Source of the DNA: Candidatus Firestoneibacteriota bacterium
GTDB taxonomy: Bacteria; Oederibacteriota; D2-FULL-39-29
Assembly (NCBI GenBank): GCA_903891415.1
Contig: CAITEH010000027.1
Coordinates: 1 to 35,166 of the forward strand
Length of the DNA stretch: 35,166 bases
Direction: 5' to 3'
The translations under genes were made by a program, and so were the position numbers. Within the stretch, counting starts at the first letter, position 1, and every line of letters begins with the position of its first letter. Positions 23,231-33,099 of this stretch are shown piece by piece. The notes under the pieces were generated by a model. The model ran no database searches. It had not been told where the DNA came from and was given only the letters and a program-made list of their open reading frames with translations.

Positions 23231-26200
23231 TCATTCTTTCTCAAACCCATGTATTTTGAAATTCAGTGCCCGACTATTCTCGGTTACTGTCCTCACAATA
23301 TTATCCGGAACTCCATTTGGTATAGTGGCATCTATTTCTAAAGTGATTTTAACATCAGAACCTACCAGGCCTGTTATATGAGATATAACTTCTTCAGCAA
23401 TCTTTCCGGCGTCACGACCTACTCTAGTAGGATCTAATTTTACACTTCCGAAATAACGTTTTGGAAAAGCCGACCCTTCGGGCTTCGGAGACATACTATG
23501 AGCCATTTCAAGTGGAGTAGAATTACTTTTTTCTTTTAAATCACCAACTCCCGGTGTTAGTTTGGAAGATTTTTGTTGAGCTTCTGCATCCAACTGTATC
23601 TTGGCTACTGCGGGTTTAACAATAACTTTGGTCTCTTCATAGCTAACTTGAACTAATTGTGCTACTTTTAACCCACGGAATCTTCCTGCCGCATGATCAT
23701 AATCATCGGCAATTGCAAAAGAATCCTTTTCCCAAGAAGTCATCCCAAGACCATCCTCGATAGACCTTGCAATTACTCCTGGACCAGAAACGCGTGGCAA
23801 ATATAGATATCTTGCAAAATCCTCCACAAGCTGTTTTACGCTAACGTTATCCCCCCGCCAAAGCGGAATTCTCTCGAGTTCCATTTTCAACCTAGTAGCG
23901 GCAAAATTGGTTATCATTAATTCTTCAGATTTTAGCTTCTTGCTGGCACGAATAGATAGTGATTCACTACCAGAAAGCCTTAAAGGAAGCCACTCTATAG
24001 AACCCTGCGGACCATTTTGAGTGGGAACTATTAGCCATTGATAGGTCTCTGGCAATCGTGCTAAAATCATGCCTTCTGCATTTTTTAATTGAGTTTCTGC
24101 CTGCTTTAACTGGAATGGGGTAAGGTTAAGCCCTCCAGCCTCTACTATGATGGACTCCCAAGCTAAATATTTTGAAATAGCATCATCCAAATCTTGCATT
24201 CTAGATTTATCTGGGGCGAGAAAGACCAGAGTATTGCGGTACAATCTTGGCGTTGTTCCTCTATTTTCAAGTATTGTCTTAGCCGCAGTTTCTGCTGGGT
24301 TATTTGCTTCTTTTATGTAAGCTTGTTCTACTCCAAGAATGACAAGCCGTACATCCATATCATCTGGAATGTCTGAATTAGATTTAGGCAATACATGTAT
24401 TCTGGCAAATCCTCCATCAGTGCGAATATCCGTTCTTAATCTTTTGTCAAGTTCAGCCGCAATTTTATCTGGATTGCGCTTGAGTGTCTCAGCTCTATCA
24501 TCTGCAAGTTTTGTGACTGTAGGTTGCGTAGAATACCAAACTCTTGATCCATCCTGATATAGGAATGTCGCCGAAGCTGCCAACCTTCGTAAAGCATCCC
24601 CAAAAACAGCTGGAGATTCTCCGGGCATCACACAACCAAGTTTAACATCTCTATCCTCAATACCTTTATGCGCCACACCCGATGTTGGTGCCGACCCAAG
24701 ATAAACTGTTCTGGCAACCCTGCGAGTAGCATGAATCTTTCCTAAATTTGGAACTTCACTATCAATCTTTAATGGCAATGAATTAGCGCCATCAATATCT
24801 TTTTCTATTATAGGCATCCAGTTATCTGAAAGATATCTGGTAAGTTCAAATTGTACTCGTCTATCATCAAGAGGAATGGTCGAAGGCATAATTAGAGGAT
24901 TCTTATCACCTTTTTCCCAAAGACAATGAATTACTGAAGCCATAAGACGTAAAACACCGCGAGTTCGCTGGAATTTAATAAGAGTTGACCAGTCATTATA
25001 AAGCCTGTCAAAAATCTCAGGATGTATTGGATAGGCGGCTTGTATTCGTTTTTCATAATCTGATTCTTTACAGCGTAAGGGGAATTCGGCAGACTGAGAC
25101 TTATACCAATCTACAAAAGCTCTAGCAGTAACATCCCGCTGTTTATACTGTTCTGGGTTATTAAAAGGCTCAAAAAGCCTGCGCCGCACAATTTCAAATC
25201 CTTCTTCGGCACTTGCAGGTCTCCAAGATGATTCTACGCGCCCCACCACATTCCGCAATCTATCAAGAGCTTCTCGACCGCGAATGCCACCCACTTCCAC
25301 ATCGTCAGTTTGAGTATGAGGGGATCCAGTTGTATCTGATGCCGGAAGAGAAATAACAATTAAACAGTTTTTTGCAATTTTTGCAGACTCAGTAAGTGCT
25401 TGAGCAAAAGTAAATTGTGTCTCAAAATTACCAGCCGGGAGGTCGCTATTTTCATGAAGTTGCCTTGCATAAGCAACCCATTCATCAATCAATATTAAAC
25501 ACGGACCGTATTCAATAAATAACTCTCGGAGCGCATCTCCAGGATTTGTGGCTTTCTCATCATCTGCAGCTATTCTTGCATAGGCCTTCTTTCCACCAAG
25601 TTGATATGCAAGTTCACCCCAAAGTGTTCTTACGACAGTACCATCATTCTTCTTTGAAGGATTGCCCGGAGATATCTTATTTCCAACAAGCACTACTCTT
25701 TTAGCTTTAGGAAGGATGCTTACACCTGCTTCGGCCATAACAGCATCTATACCGGCAAGTTCGTTCGGCTTTGTTCCTGAAAACAGATGATATAGCGCAA
25801 GCATAGAGTGGGTTTTACCACCACCAAAGTTAGTTTGAAGCTGAATGACAGGGTCGCCGCCTACACCAGTTAGCCTTTGCACTCCTCCTGTCAATAACCT
25901 TTTCAGACTTTCAGTTAAATATGTGCGCCTGAAAAATTCAATTGGGTTTCGATATTCGTCAGTACCCTCTCCTAAGTGAACCTGCCATAAATCAGCTGCA
26001 AACTCTGCTTGCTGATACTTTCCACTGGCCACATCTTGATGAGGAGTAACAACTTCTCTCCATGGTTTAATTGCACCGGTTATAGCCGCCTCGACCAGAG
26101 AGCCTCCTGCTTTGCGTTTTTCCCCTCTGACTTGTTCTTCGTATATCAAACGCCTTAATTCCATCTTAATCTTATTTACCTCTTCTGCTTCCGTGGCAGA

Positions 26201-26566
26201 AACAGCTGTTAGCAGTCTGTAAATTGAATCAAGAGCCCTATCTGCATCATCGCTGGAGTAATTTTCCTGATGAGCCCATTTATTTCTAGTATTACGCAAT
26301 TCACTTACTATGTTTTTTTCACTAAAACCAAGAGTATCTTTAAAAACATCTTTCCAAGATTCCCACATAAGCTTCAATAATGCCGCAACATCCCACTCAA
26401 GAATATCTTTCTTTGTATTTATCTTATCGTCCCCAATTAACAACAACGCTGTTTGATTTGAGGCATCTTTATATTTATTTTTAAACTCTCTATGAACAAA
26501 TGGAGATAACCCTTGTTTTAGCAGTTCCATTGCCTTTCCTACTCGTTCATAGTTAGTTATAGCCAT
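23231..26566 (-). CDS. DUF499 family ATPase with N-terminal Swt1-type HEPN domain
   Basis: 1111 residues. Residues 1-125 resemble the Swt1-like HEPN domain: LKLMWESWKDVF, then RNTRNKWAHQ, where Arg94-x4-His99 is the RX4H motif of ribonuclease-active HEPN domains, then DDADRALDSIYRLL. The ATPase part has Walker A at 248-252 (QTNFGGGKTHSMLALYHLF) and Walker B Asp361-Glu362 (LILIDEWVAYARQL). The C-terminus (KRYFGSVKLDPTRVGRDAGK) matches the end typical of DUF499 proteins. It follows the methyltransferase gene by 15 nt with GAGGAG in the gap. In such loci the ATPase is thought to work with methylase and helicase in phage DNA sensing or restriction. The HEPN domain may act on RNA or only mediate contacts. 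Confidence 0.88.
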   Translation of the reverse strand: MAITNYERVGKAMELLKQGLSPFVHREFKNKYKDASNQTALLLIGDDKINTKKDILEWDVAALLKLMWESWKDVFKDTLGFSEKNIVSELRNTRNKWAHQENYSSDDADRALDSIYRLLTAVSATEAEEVNKIKMELRRLIYEEQVRGEKRKAGGSLVEAAITGAIKPWREVVTPHQDVASGKYQQAEFAADLWQVHLGEGTDEYRNPIEFFRRTYLTESLKRLLTGGVQRLTGVGGDPVIQLQTNFGGGKTHSMLALYHLFSGTKPNELAGIDAVMAEAGVSILPKAKRVVLVGNKISPGNPSKKNDGTVVRTLWGELAYQLGGKKAYARIAADDEKATNPGDALRELFIEYGPCLILIDEWVAYARQLHENSDLPAGNFETQFTFAQALTESAKIAKNCLIVISLPASDTTGSPHTQTDDVEVGGIRGREALDRLRNVVGRVESSWRPASAEEGFEIVRRRLFEPFNNPEQYKQRDVTARAFVDWYKSQSAEFPLRCKESDYEKRIQAAYPIHPEIFDRLYNDWSTLIKFQRTRGVLRLMASVIHCLWEKGDKNPLIMPSTIPLDDRRVQFELTRYLSDNWMPIIEKDIDGANSLPLKIDSEVPNLGKIHATRRVARTVYLGSAPTSGVAHKGIEDRDVKLGCVMPGESPAVFGDALRRLAASATFLYQDGSRVWYSTQPTVTKLADDRAETLKRNPDKIAAELDKRLRTDIRTDGGFARIHVLPKSNSDIPDDMDVRLVILGVEQAYIKEANNPAETAAKTILENRGTTPRLYRNTLVFLAPDKSRMQDLDDAISKYLAWESIIVEAGGLNLTPFQLKQAETQLKNAEGMILARLPETYQWLIVPTQNGPQGSIEWLPLRLSGSESLSIRASKKLKSEELMITNFAATRLKMELERIPLWRGDNVSVKQLVEDFARYLYLPRVSGPGVIARSIEDGLGMTSWEKDSFAIADDYDHAAGRFRGLKVAQLVQVSYEETKVIVKPAVAKIQLDAEAQQKSSKLTPGVGDLKEKSNSTPLEMAHSMSPKPEGSAFPKRYFGSVKLDPTRVGRDAGKIAEEVISHITGLVGSDVKITLEIDATIPNGVPDNIVRTVTENSRALNFKIHGFEKE

Positions 26567-26581
26567 TTTTACTCCTCTTTG

Positions 26582-29449
26582 TCAGAACAATGTTCCTGGT
26601 TCTAATTGTGTATTATTTATTTCCCCGGAAAGTCTTACTATTTCCTGCCAGCTCTGAATTAAAGCATTGTAACTAAGTGCCTCGACAGAACGCCTCTTAT
26701 GTTCGCAAATACTGTAAAGTCTATATGCAAGCTCCTTCACTATTTCTGACTTACTTCCGAGTTTTTTAACTATTTCAGCAGCAGCACTCTCCCCACCATC
26801 TTCTAAAACTCGGATAAGATGATGTAATGCTTCCCACTCTGTAAGACGTTTGTCTTTAAGTGGGTCCCATCCTATTGGCAATTCTTTTGGCGTAAGCAAT
26901 CTAACTTTACCTCTACTGGATTCTAAGATACCTGCCTCTACAAGTCCATTTACGCTTGTATTTTTTGCTTTAGAAAGCATTTCCGCCAACCCATATTCAC
27001 CTTCTTTAAAACCTTGCTGCTCAAACCAAGCAAGCGCCCAACGGCTGTCTGCATCAAAATCACCTTCTTGTTCAGCTAAGACTTCATCTAATGTTTGATT
27101 TATAAGTCTTAAAGAATCTCTTACAGATAGTGGTTTTCCTTGTGCGTCTATTACTTTTGAGTATCGGGTAAAAACCGCCATACCTGGGCCAATGGCTGCT
27201 TGTGCTAAATCCACAGGTGCTGTATTACTATGCTGTAAATGAGCTATCGCTATTGGAAGTTCTTTTTTCAATACTGTTATAAATTCCCTCCGGGTACAAT
27301 TTGGAGCATCTGCACTAATAGGCCTGCAGACCAATACTATACTTGATGCAAGCGCGTTAGTTCCTATTCCCACAGATCGCGATTCTCTTTCTGTTCTAAC
27401 AGGCCAAGTGCCTGTAATAGTAAATCCTGCATTAATTACAGCTCCTAAGAATGTTTCCCAACCAGTACTCGCTGTGCCAAGTTGGTTTTCACTTTCAGCC
27501 TGTTTAAATGCGTAATAGATCGTAGTTGGAAAGCTCGGATGCGACTGCATGGCAATACGATGCATGGCATGTGTCATACCATTCAGAAAGAACGTTTCAG
27601 CGGCATCTTGACTTTTGTGTCGAAACCTAGTTGCTATAAGTTCTTCGACTTTTGGAACAGAAATAGTTGCAAATATTTTTGGATATATAGTTTTTATAGA
27701 CCTCCTTAGCCATACATAAAAAAAATCAGACAAGTCCGCATATCCTATATTGTCAAAATAGGGAGGATCTGTTGAAACAACAGCATTATCAAACTGGTCA
27801 GTTTGAGCATCTTGTTGATATGCGTAGCTTTTAGTCTTGGAGCCAAGAGTACGTACGACCCTATTTATTTGTTCAAGTATGCTATAATAACTTCCTGTCG
27901 AATCACCCAGAATGTTAGCCTCGCAAAAATCCCATACCATTGGAATTGCTTGACGACCAAAAGTACTTCTTAATGTCTCACCACCACTGATCCAGCAACA
28001 AATAGTTGAATTGTAGTCCGCAGCCTTATCAACACCTAAAGCCAAGTAAATAGCAATTGTTTCCGCATATGCCATGGCCCCATTACCGTTTGCATCTAAC
28101 CCCTCTCTATCATCTTTCATTCCAGAATTTACTGCATCTGTTCTTACTTGTTCTTTTACTTCTTGAACTAAATCAGACAATGTTGATAAACCAAGTAATT
28201 GCCTGCGTGAAAATAAATCTTTCCATTTGCTCATACCATATTCTTGAATTCTAAACCCAAGTGCCTTTTTGGGCAACTCAGAATCAGGAATATTCTCAGG
28301 CGCAGCACTTAAAGCTATTTCTTCGTGACTTTCAATAGGAGGCAAATATACACGTCCATGTTTACCTTCGGCAACGATAGCCATTAGGCGTATCCCCATC
28401 TTTCCGGCTTTTGCCTCATTACGAATGTACTCAAAAGGAATAGGTTCTCTTGACATCAAACAAAGAAAGCTACTTCCACTCCCACTCGCTTTTGTTCCGA
28501 TTTCAACATCTCGAGAATTAGCGTTCCCGTCAACAACAATATCAAATTTATATTTTTTTCCACTAACCACCGGTTTTAAGAATGCTTCTTTTCCTTTTTT
28601 TTTCGAAAGAATGTATGTTGAAATAAGAGGTACATCAACATCAGAAAATGCCGGATTTGGACTTTTAATCGTTCTGGCCCAAAGCCATGCAATAACCTTT
28701 AATCTTTTTCCTTCATATTGCTTCAAATCCAATCTATCTTTTGTAATACTTTTTGTAATTTCAATCTCTGGGTAATAATTACCAATTCTTTTTTTTGATT
28801 CGCTTATCATCCAATTTCCGTAATACAGCACATCTTCTGCAATTCCATGGGCGCCTTTCCAACCACTATTCAATAGAACAGAATTCTTACGCATTTCTGG
28901 ATTTACTGGAAGTTTATCACCAAACCTAAAAGGTATTTCAATCATTGCTTTATTTATCATTACAGCAACTGGATTTAAGTCAGATGCATAACTCTCCATC
29001 CCTAATCTCTGCGCTTCCAATGGTAGAGCCCCTCCTCCTGAAAAAGGATCGTGAAATACTGGCAATTTGTTACGGTTAAAAAGTTCTTTTGCCTTTGGAT
29101 TTTCAGCATTTTCAGTACACGTTCTACGCCAACTTTCCCATATCTCGGCTCTCGCCTTTTCTAAAACAACTTCGTTGTTTGTATTTTCCCATTTTACAAA
29201 TTCTTCAATGATTTTAAAAAGACGTTTACGTTCTTTCTCTTGAGATTTTTCAGTTGGAAACAGGTCTGGATATGAGGATGGATCATCAACCATCTGAGAA
29301 AATATTATAGCCCTAGCAGCAGCAAGAGGACGCCTGGCCCACCATAAATGAAGTGTGCTTGGATGTCCCTGTCTGATTGATTTTTCTTTAGAGCTAGCTT
29401 CATTTATGGCTTCAAGTGGTAGAGCAACTTCAATAAGTTTTTTCTTCAA
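26582..29449 (-). CDS. DUF1156 adenine-type DNA methyltransferase
   Basis: 955 residues from TTG 29447-29449, preferred because GGAGAGGG lies 7 nt upstream and the product begins KKKLIEVALPLEAINEAS as DUF1156 proteins do. A GTG at 29497 would overlap the helicase gene by 35 nt and add 16 residues unlike the family. The DUF1156 segment includes GHPSTLHLWWARRPLAAARA. SAM-binding motif I is DPFSGGGALPLEA with ASDLNPVAV after it, and the catalytic motif IV is TDPPYFDNIGY near residue 561. The DPPY motif points to N6-adenine (or N4-cytosine) methylation. A ~400-residue insertion separates the two motifs, as usual for the family and perhaps used for target recognition. Middle gene of the core trio; it would mark self DNA. 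Confidence 0.9.
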   Translation of the reverse strand: MKKKLIEVALPLEAINEASSKEKSIRQGHPSTLHLWWARRPLAAARAIIFSQMVDDPSSYPDLFPTEKSQEKERKRLFKIIEEFVKWENTNNEVVLEKARAEIWESWRRTCTENAENPKAKELFNRNKLPVFHDPFSGGGALPLEAQRLGMESYASDLNPVAVMINKAMIEIPFRFGDKLPVNPEMRKNSVLLNSGWKGAHGIAEDVLYYGNWMISESKKRIGNYYPEIEITKSITKDRLDLKQYEGKRLKVIAWLWARTIKSPNPAFSDVDVPLISTYILSKKKGKEAFLKPVVSGKKYKFDIVVDGNANSRDVEIGTKASGSGSSFLCLMSREPIPFEYIRNEAKAGKMGIRLMAIVAEGKHGRVYLPPIESHEEIALSAAPENIPDSELPKKALGFRIQEYGMSKWKDLFSRRQLLGLSTLSDLVQEVKEQVRTDAVNSGMKDDREGLDANGNGAMAYAETIAIYLALGVDKAADYNSTICCWISGGETLRSTFGRQAIPMVWDFCEANILGDSTGSYYSILEQINRVVRTLGSKTKSYAYQQDAQTDQFDNAVVSTDPPYFDNIGYADLSDFFYVWLRRSIKTIYPKIFATISVPKVEELIATRFRHKSQDAAETFFLNGMTHAMHRIAMQSHPSFPTTIYYAFKQAESENQLGTASTGWETFLGAVINAGFTITGTWPVRTERESRSVGIGTNALASSIVLVCRPISADAPNCTRREFITVLKKELPIAIAHLQHSNTAPVDLAQAAIGPGMAVFTRYSKVIDAQGKPLSVRDSLRLINQTLDEVLAEQEGDFDADSRWALAWFEQQGFKEGEYGLAEMLSKAKNTSVNGLVEAGILESSRGKVRLLTPKELPIGWDPLKDKRLTEWEALHHLIRVLEDGGESAAAEIVKKLGSKSEIVKELAYRLYSICEHKRRSVEALSYNALIQSWQEIVRLSGEINNTQLEPGTLF

Positions 29450-29462
29450 TTTCCCTCTCCAA

Positions 29463-32400
29463 TTAAAATGGCTCTGTTGCTTTTTCCAGAAGCTCACTAA
29501 AATTATAATTTACGCTTGTCACTCCAAAATCTGGCTCACGTTTGAACGGTTTACGAGTATAATGTGCCTTGTGTTTATCTCCCGGGAGGAATTCTACTAT
29601 TGCAAGAATAAAATCTTCCGGCTTATTCAAAGAGTAAAGAATCTCATTCTTTGTCACCGTAACAGAGTCAGCACCGGTCACTCGTCCCTTTACTTCGATA
29701 AAACGCAACCTTCCAGTTTTAGGGTCGCAGCTCTCTATGTCATAACCTAATCTCTCTAATTCCCGGTCTATCGGCTTAAATCCAAGTTTAGTTTCTATCT
29801 CCATTACAATTTTTCTTGCTTTAGCTGCTGCAACCTGAGTATCGACTGTTTCAGTCTTCACCGACTTCCCGGCCATTAGGTTTATAAGTCCAATCGGCAC
29901 GACTACAAAACCTCCCATTAATACTGGAGGGAGCGCAGAAATCTGCGCTTCTCTATCCAATTCCCCCAATCGTTTTTGTAGTCTAGCAGATAAATCATCC
30001 GCTCTGCGACGCGCTTCTTGTGAATTAAGCTTGGCATTTATCTTTCCAGCCTGTTCCTGTCTTTTTAACTCTTCGGCCCTATGATCCCAGTAATTTATTT
30101 CCTTCTTAAGCCTATCTTGTACCGCAGCTCTGGTCTTTTCTATTAATCTTAATTTCTCTGACTTAATTTCCTGCAAATGTTCCGGAACAACATGAATTAT
30201 AGCGTGATTTTGTGCTGTCTGTTCAAGACCCTTTGCAATCCAAGCAAATTCCTTACGAAGAAGTAGACTATTGATATCCGGCTCACCTTCTTTTAACGAT
30301 CTAAAATCAAGATACGGTGCATAGTGTATATGCTGTGCCTTACCAGATGAATCAATCTCTATGTGCAGCATTCTTTTGGATATTGTTCTTCTATCACCAT
30401 TTTTTAATAGGCTTGCATCTTGAATCGCATGTTCAATGTAGAAATAAACTCTAGGTGATGTACCAAAATCTTTATCGTCAACAAGTACTGCTCCACGACG
30501 AAGCAAATCTCTATGCCTCTCAAGTGTTAGGTCTAGTGTGGCATCAAGTAATGGATGGCCTGGACATATAAACGCAGCCAGCTTCTGCCCTTGAGGATTA
30601 ATCAGATCTTTTTCAAATGTAATCCGTTCATATCTATCCAAAACAGCATCACCTGTACCAATTACCCTATCTCTATTCCTTATTGGTAATGGGACATGAG
30701 AAACCTCGAATCTTCGCGGTTCTCTTTGCTTAACGCTTCCACCCAGTTTATTAAGAGCTTCAATGAAAAATGCCTCTATATAATGTGGCTGAAGACGCCG
30801 AGCATCAGCTCTCTCCATATCTTCGCGAACTTTTGCAACTGTACCGGCATCCATAATATCCTGAACTAAGGCACGCTCATCTATAAGCCCTCTAATACTT
30901 TCTAAATCAACGCCATTTGCTAGTGCTTGATAAAGTCTTGCCTTTACTTCGGGTTTTTCCCCGTATACAATTGCTTCAAACAATAAATCTTTAAGAGATT
31001 TTCCGTCAAATTGCAGTTTTCCTAAGACATCAAATACTTGACCACCAAGTGCTTTTCTAGCCTCTTCTATCTTTTCGAGCAAAGTCAAATAAACATCTCC
31101 TTCTCTGGTTTCTTTTGCTACCAAGTTCCATAAATGACAAACTTCTGTCTGTCCTATACGGTGAATCCTGCCAAATCTCTGCTCAAGCCTATTAGGATTC
31201 CATGGAAGATCATAGTTAACCATCAAATGAGCACGCTGTAGGTTTATACCTTCACCTGCGGCATCGGTAGCAAGCAGTACCTGAACCTCTTTATTAAAAA
31301 GAAATTCTTCTTGAGCTTTTCGTCTTTCTTCACGACCCATGCTGCCATGTATTAATACTATTGAATTCCTTCTTCCAAGAAGTGTACCTATTCGTTCCTC
31401 AAGATATTTAAGAGTGTCTTTATGCTCTGTAAAAATAACAATTTTCTGATGAGCTGAAGGCTTTGGAGGAGGAATTTCACCGGAACCATAGGGAACATTG
31501 AACTCTCCAACCATATGATCAATTCCTGCGCGAGTAAACAACACTCCCAGCAACCTAGATAGTTCACTCCATTTAGTATCCTTACCGCTTCTTTTTACTT
31601 CAGCAGCAATTAATTCCAGGTTCTTCAATAAACCAATTTCAGCTTTAAGTTCCGTTATGGTGTTTGCTGCAGTAGCTTGGTCCAATATTTCTTCTTCTGC
31701 GTTTTCGACTTCATCATCCGGAGCCTCTTCAAGGTCTTCAACATCATCTGCATTTAAAACCCTCTCCATTGGCACGAGAGGTAGTACATTTGAACCGCGC
31801 TGAAGGAGCTCTAATTCGCGCATACGTTTTTCAAGTTTTTCACGTCTGCGTTTTAATGACTGGTAAATCGCTTCCGGTGAAGAAGCCAAGCGGCGTTGAA
31901 GTATAGTTAACGCAAAACCGACGGTTCCTTTACGACCTTCATTGTTTAACTTCTCCGCCCTGTTAAACTCTTGTCTTACATATTCTGTAACTTCAGCATA
32001 TAATTTTGCTTCTGGATCGGAAAGCTTGTAAGGGACAGTGTAAGCAATTCGTTCCGGAAAAAGCGGACAGCCATCAAACTTCAACAATTTTTCCTTTACC
32101 ATTCTCCGCATTAAATCCGTTACATCAACCTGATGCACTCCATCGCGGAATTTACCTTCGAAGCGGTCTCCATCTAACAATGCAAGGAATAACTGAAAAT
32201 CTTCTTCCTTTCCATTATGAGGAGTGGCTGTCATAAGCAGAAAATGACGAGTGAGCCTTGACAAAAGACGACCCAAGTGATAACGTTTTGTATACTTAAC
32301 TTCGCCATTGAAAATAGTAGCAGACATTTTGTGCGCTTCATCACATACTATCAAATCATATTCGCAACCAGCAACAGCAAGCTTTGCTTGTACGTCCTCA

Positions 32401-33035
32401 TCTCTAGACAGTTTATCTAAGCGAGCGATAGCTAAATCATTTTCAACAAACCAGTTCCCAGTCCGAGCAGTTTCAAGTTGATCATTTGTCAATATCTTAA
32501 AAGGAAGCTGAAACTTGCGCCAAAGTTCATCCTGCCATTGTTCTACGAGACTCCCAGGGCAAACAATCAAACATCGTTTGAGATCACCCCTAGCAATAAG
32601 CTCTTTAATAAAAAGACCTGCCATAATAGTTTTCCCAGCACCTGGATCATCGGCAAGAAGAAAGCGTAAAGGCTGTCTCGGGAGCATTGATTGATAAACT
32701 GCTGTAATCTGATGAGGTAATGGAGTTACTAGTGAAGTGTGGACAGCAAGTACCGAATCAAACAAATAGGCAAGGCGAATACGATAAGCTTCTGAAACTA
32801 GTCTAAAGGCATCCCCATCTCCGTCGAAACTCCATGGTCTGCCTGCTTCTGAAACTTCAAGCCTGGATTCATCATTTCTGTATAAAAGTTGGTTCGACAC
32901 CTTCCCGGATGAATCTTTATATGTTATCTCAAGCGCTTCTGAACCAAACCATTGCACATAAATGACTGTTGCAAGCCCGTCTGGAATTAAACCTTTAACA
33001 ACAGTATTTGGTTGAAGGTTTTCTAACTTTATCAA
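29463..33035 (-). CDS. SNF2-family helicase with C-terminal DUF3883 domain
   Basis: 1190 residues from TTG 33033-33035, chosen because GGAGG lies 6 nt upstream and the product starts IKLENLQPNTVVKGLIPDG like its homologues; the frame is open 11 codons further up. Helicase motifs: Walker A DPGAGKT (130-136), DEAH box at 232-235 (VCDEAHKMS), motif III LLMTATPHNG, motif V DAAGEGINLQRA and motif VI QRFGRIHRIGQ. An acidic linker (about 430-460) and a long helical region follow. The C-terminal DUF3883 domain contains LRFIEVKGR, resembling the E-x-K core of PD-(D/E)xK nucleases. The same helicase type occurs as DrmD in DISARM. First gene of the defence locus; a TATAAT (33060-33065) lies 25 nt upstream without a clear -35. 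Confidence 0.92.
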   Translation of the reverse strand: MIKLENLQPNTVVKGLIPDGLATVIYVQWFGSEALEITYKDSSGKVSNQLLYRNDESRLEVSEAGRPWSFDGDGDAFRLVSEAYRIRLAYLFDSVLAVHTSLVTPLPHQITAVYQSMLPRQPLRFLLADDPGAGKTIMAGLFIKELIARGDLKRCLIVCPGSLVEQWQDELWRKFQLPFKILTNDQLETARTGNWFVENDLAIARLDKLSRDEDVQAKLAVAGCEYDLIVCDEAHKMSATIFNGEVKYTKRYHLGRLLSRLTRHFLLMTATPHNGKEEDFQLFLALLDGDRFEGKFRDGVHQVDVTDLMRRMVKEKLLKFDGCPLFPERIAYTVPYKLSDPEAKLYAEVTEYVRQEFNRAEKLNNEGRKGTVGFALTILQRRLASSPEAIYQSLKRRREKLEKRMRELELLQRGSNVLPLVPMERVLNADDVEDLEEAPDDEVENAEEEILDQATAANTITELKAEIGLLKNLELIAAEVKRSGKDTKWSELSRLLGVLFTRAGIDHMVGEFNVPYGSGEIPPPKPSAHQKIVIFTEHKDTLKYLEERIGTLLGRRNSIVLIHGSMGREERRKAQEEFLFNKEVQVLLATDAAGEGINLQRAHLMVNYDLPWNPNRLEQRFGRIHRIGQTEVCHLWNLVAKETREGDVYLTLLEKIEEARKALGGQVFDVLGKLQFDGKSLKDLLFEAIVYGEKPEVKARLYQALANGVDLESIRGLIDERALVQDIMDAGTVAKVREDMERADARRLQPHYIEAFFIEALNKLGGSVKQREPRRFEVSHVPLPIRNRDRVIGTGDAVLDRYERITFEKDLINPQGQKLAAFICPGHPLLDATLDLTLERHRDLLRRGAVLVDDKDFGTSPRVYFYIEHAIQDASLLKNGDRRTISKRMLHIEIDSSGKAQHIHYAPYLDFRSLKEGEPDINSLLLRKEFAWIAKGLEQTAQNHAIIHVVPEHLQEIKSEKLRLIEKTRAAVQDRLKKEINYWDHRAEELKRQEQAGKINAKLNSQEARRRADDLSARLQKRLGELDREAQISALPPVLMGGFVVVPIGLINLMAGKSVKTETVDTQVAAAKARKIVMEIETKLGFKPIDRELERLGYDIESCDPKTGRLRFIEVKGRVTGADSVTVTKNEILYSLNKPEDFILAIVEFLPGDKHKAHYTRKPFKREPDFGVTSVNYNFSELLEKATEPF

Positions 33036-33099
33036 GATATTCCTCCAAATTTTCACCCAATTATACAATACTTTAATATTTTACCATAAAAAGGTGTTT

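Noticed and set aside
29447-29497. GTG 29497 as methyltransferase start
   Set aside because: It overlaps the helicase gene by 35 nt and adds a sequence unlike the family; TTG 29449 has GGAGAGGG and the expected N-terminus.
26582-33035. DISARM or BREX assignment for the helicase-methylase locus
   Set aside because: The helicase resembles DrmD, but no DUF1998 (DrmB), no phospholipase-D (DrmC) and no PglZ or BrxC/BrxL genes are present. DUF1156 plus DUF499 fits the helicase-methylase-ATPase type better.
26582-33035. Type I restriction-modification system
   Set aside because: There is no HsdS-like specificity subunit and the helicase lacks the HsdR nuclease arrangement; the methylase is DUF1156, not HsdM.
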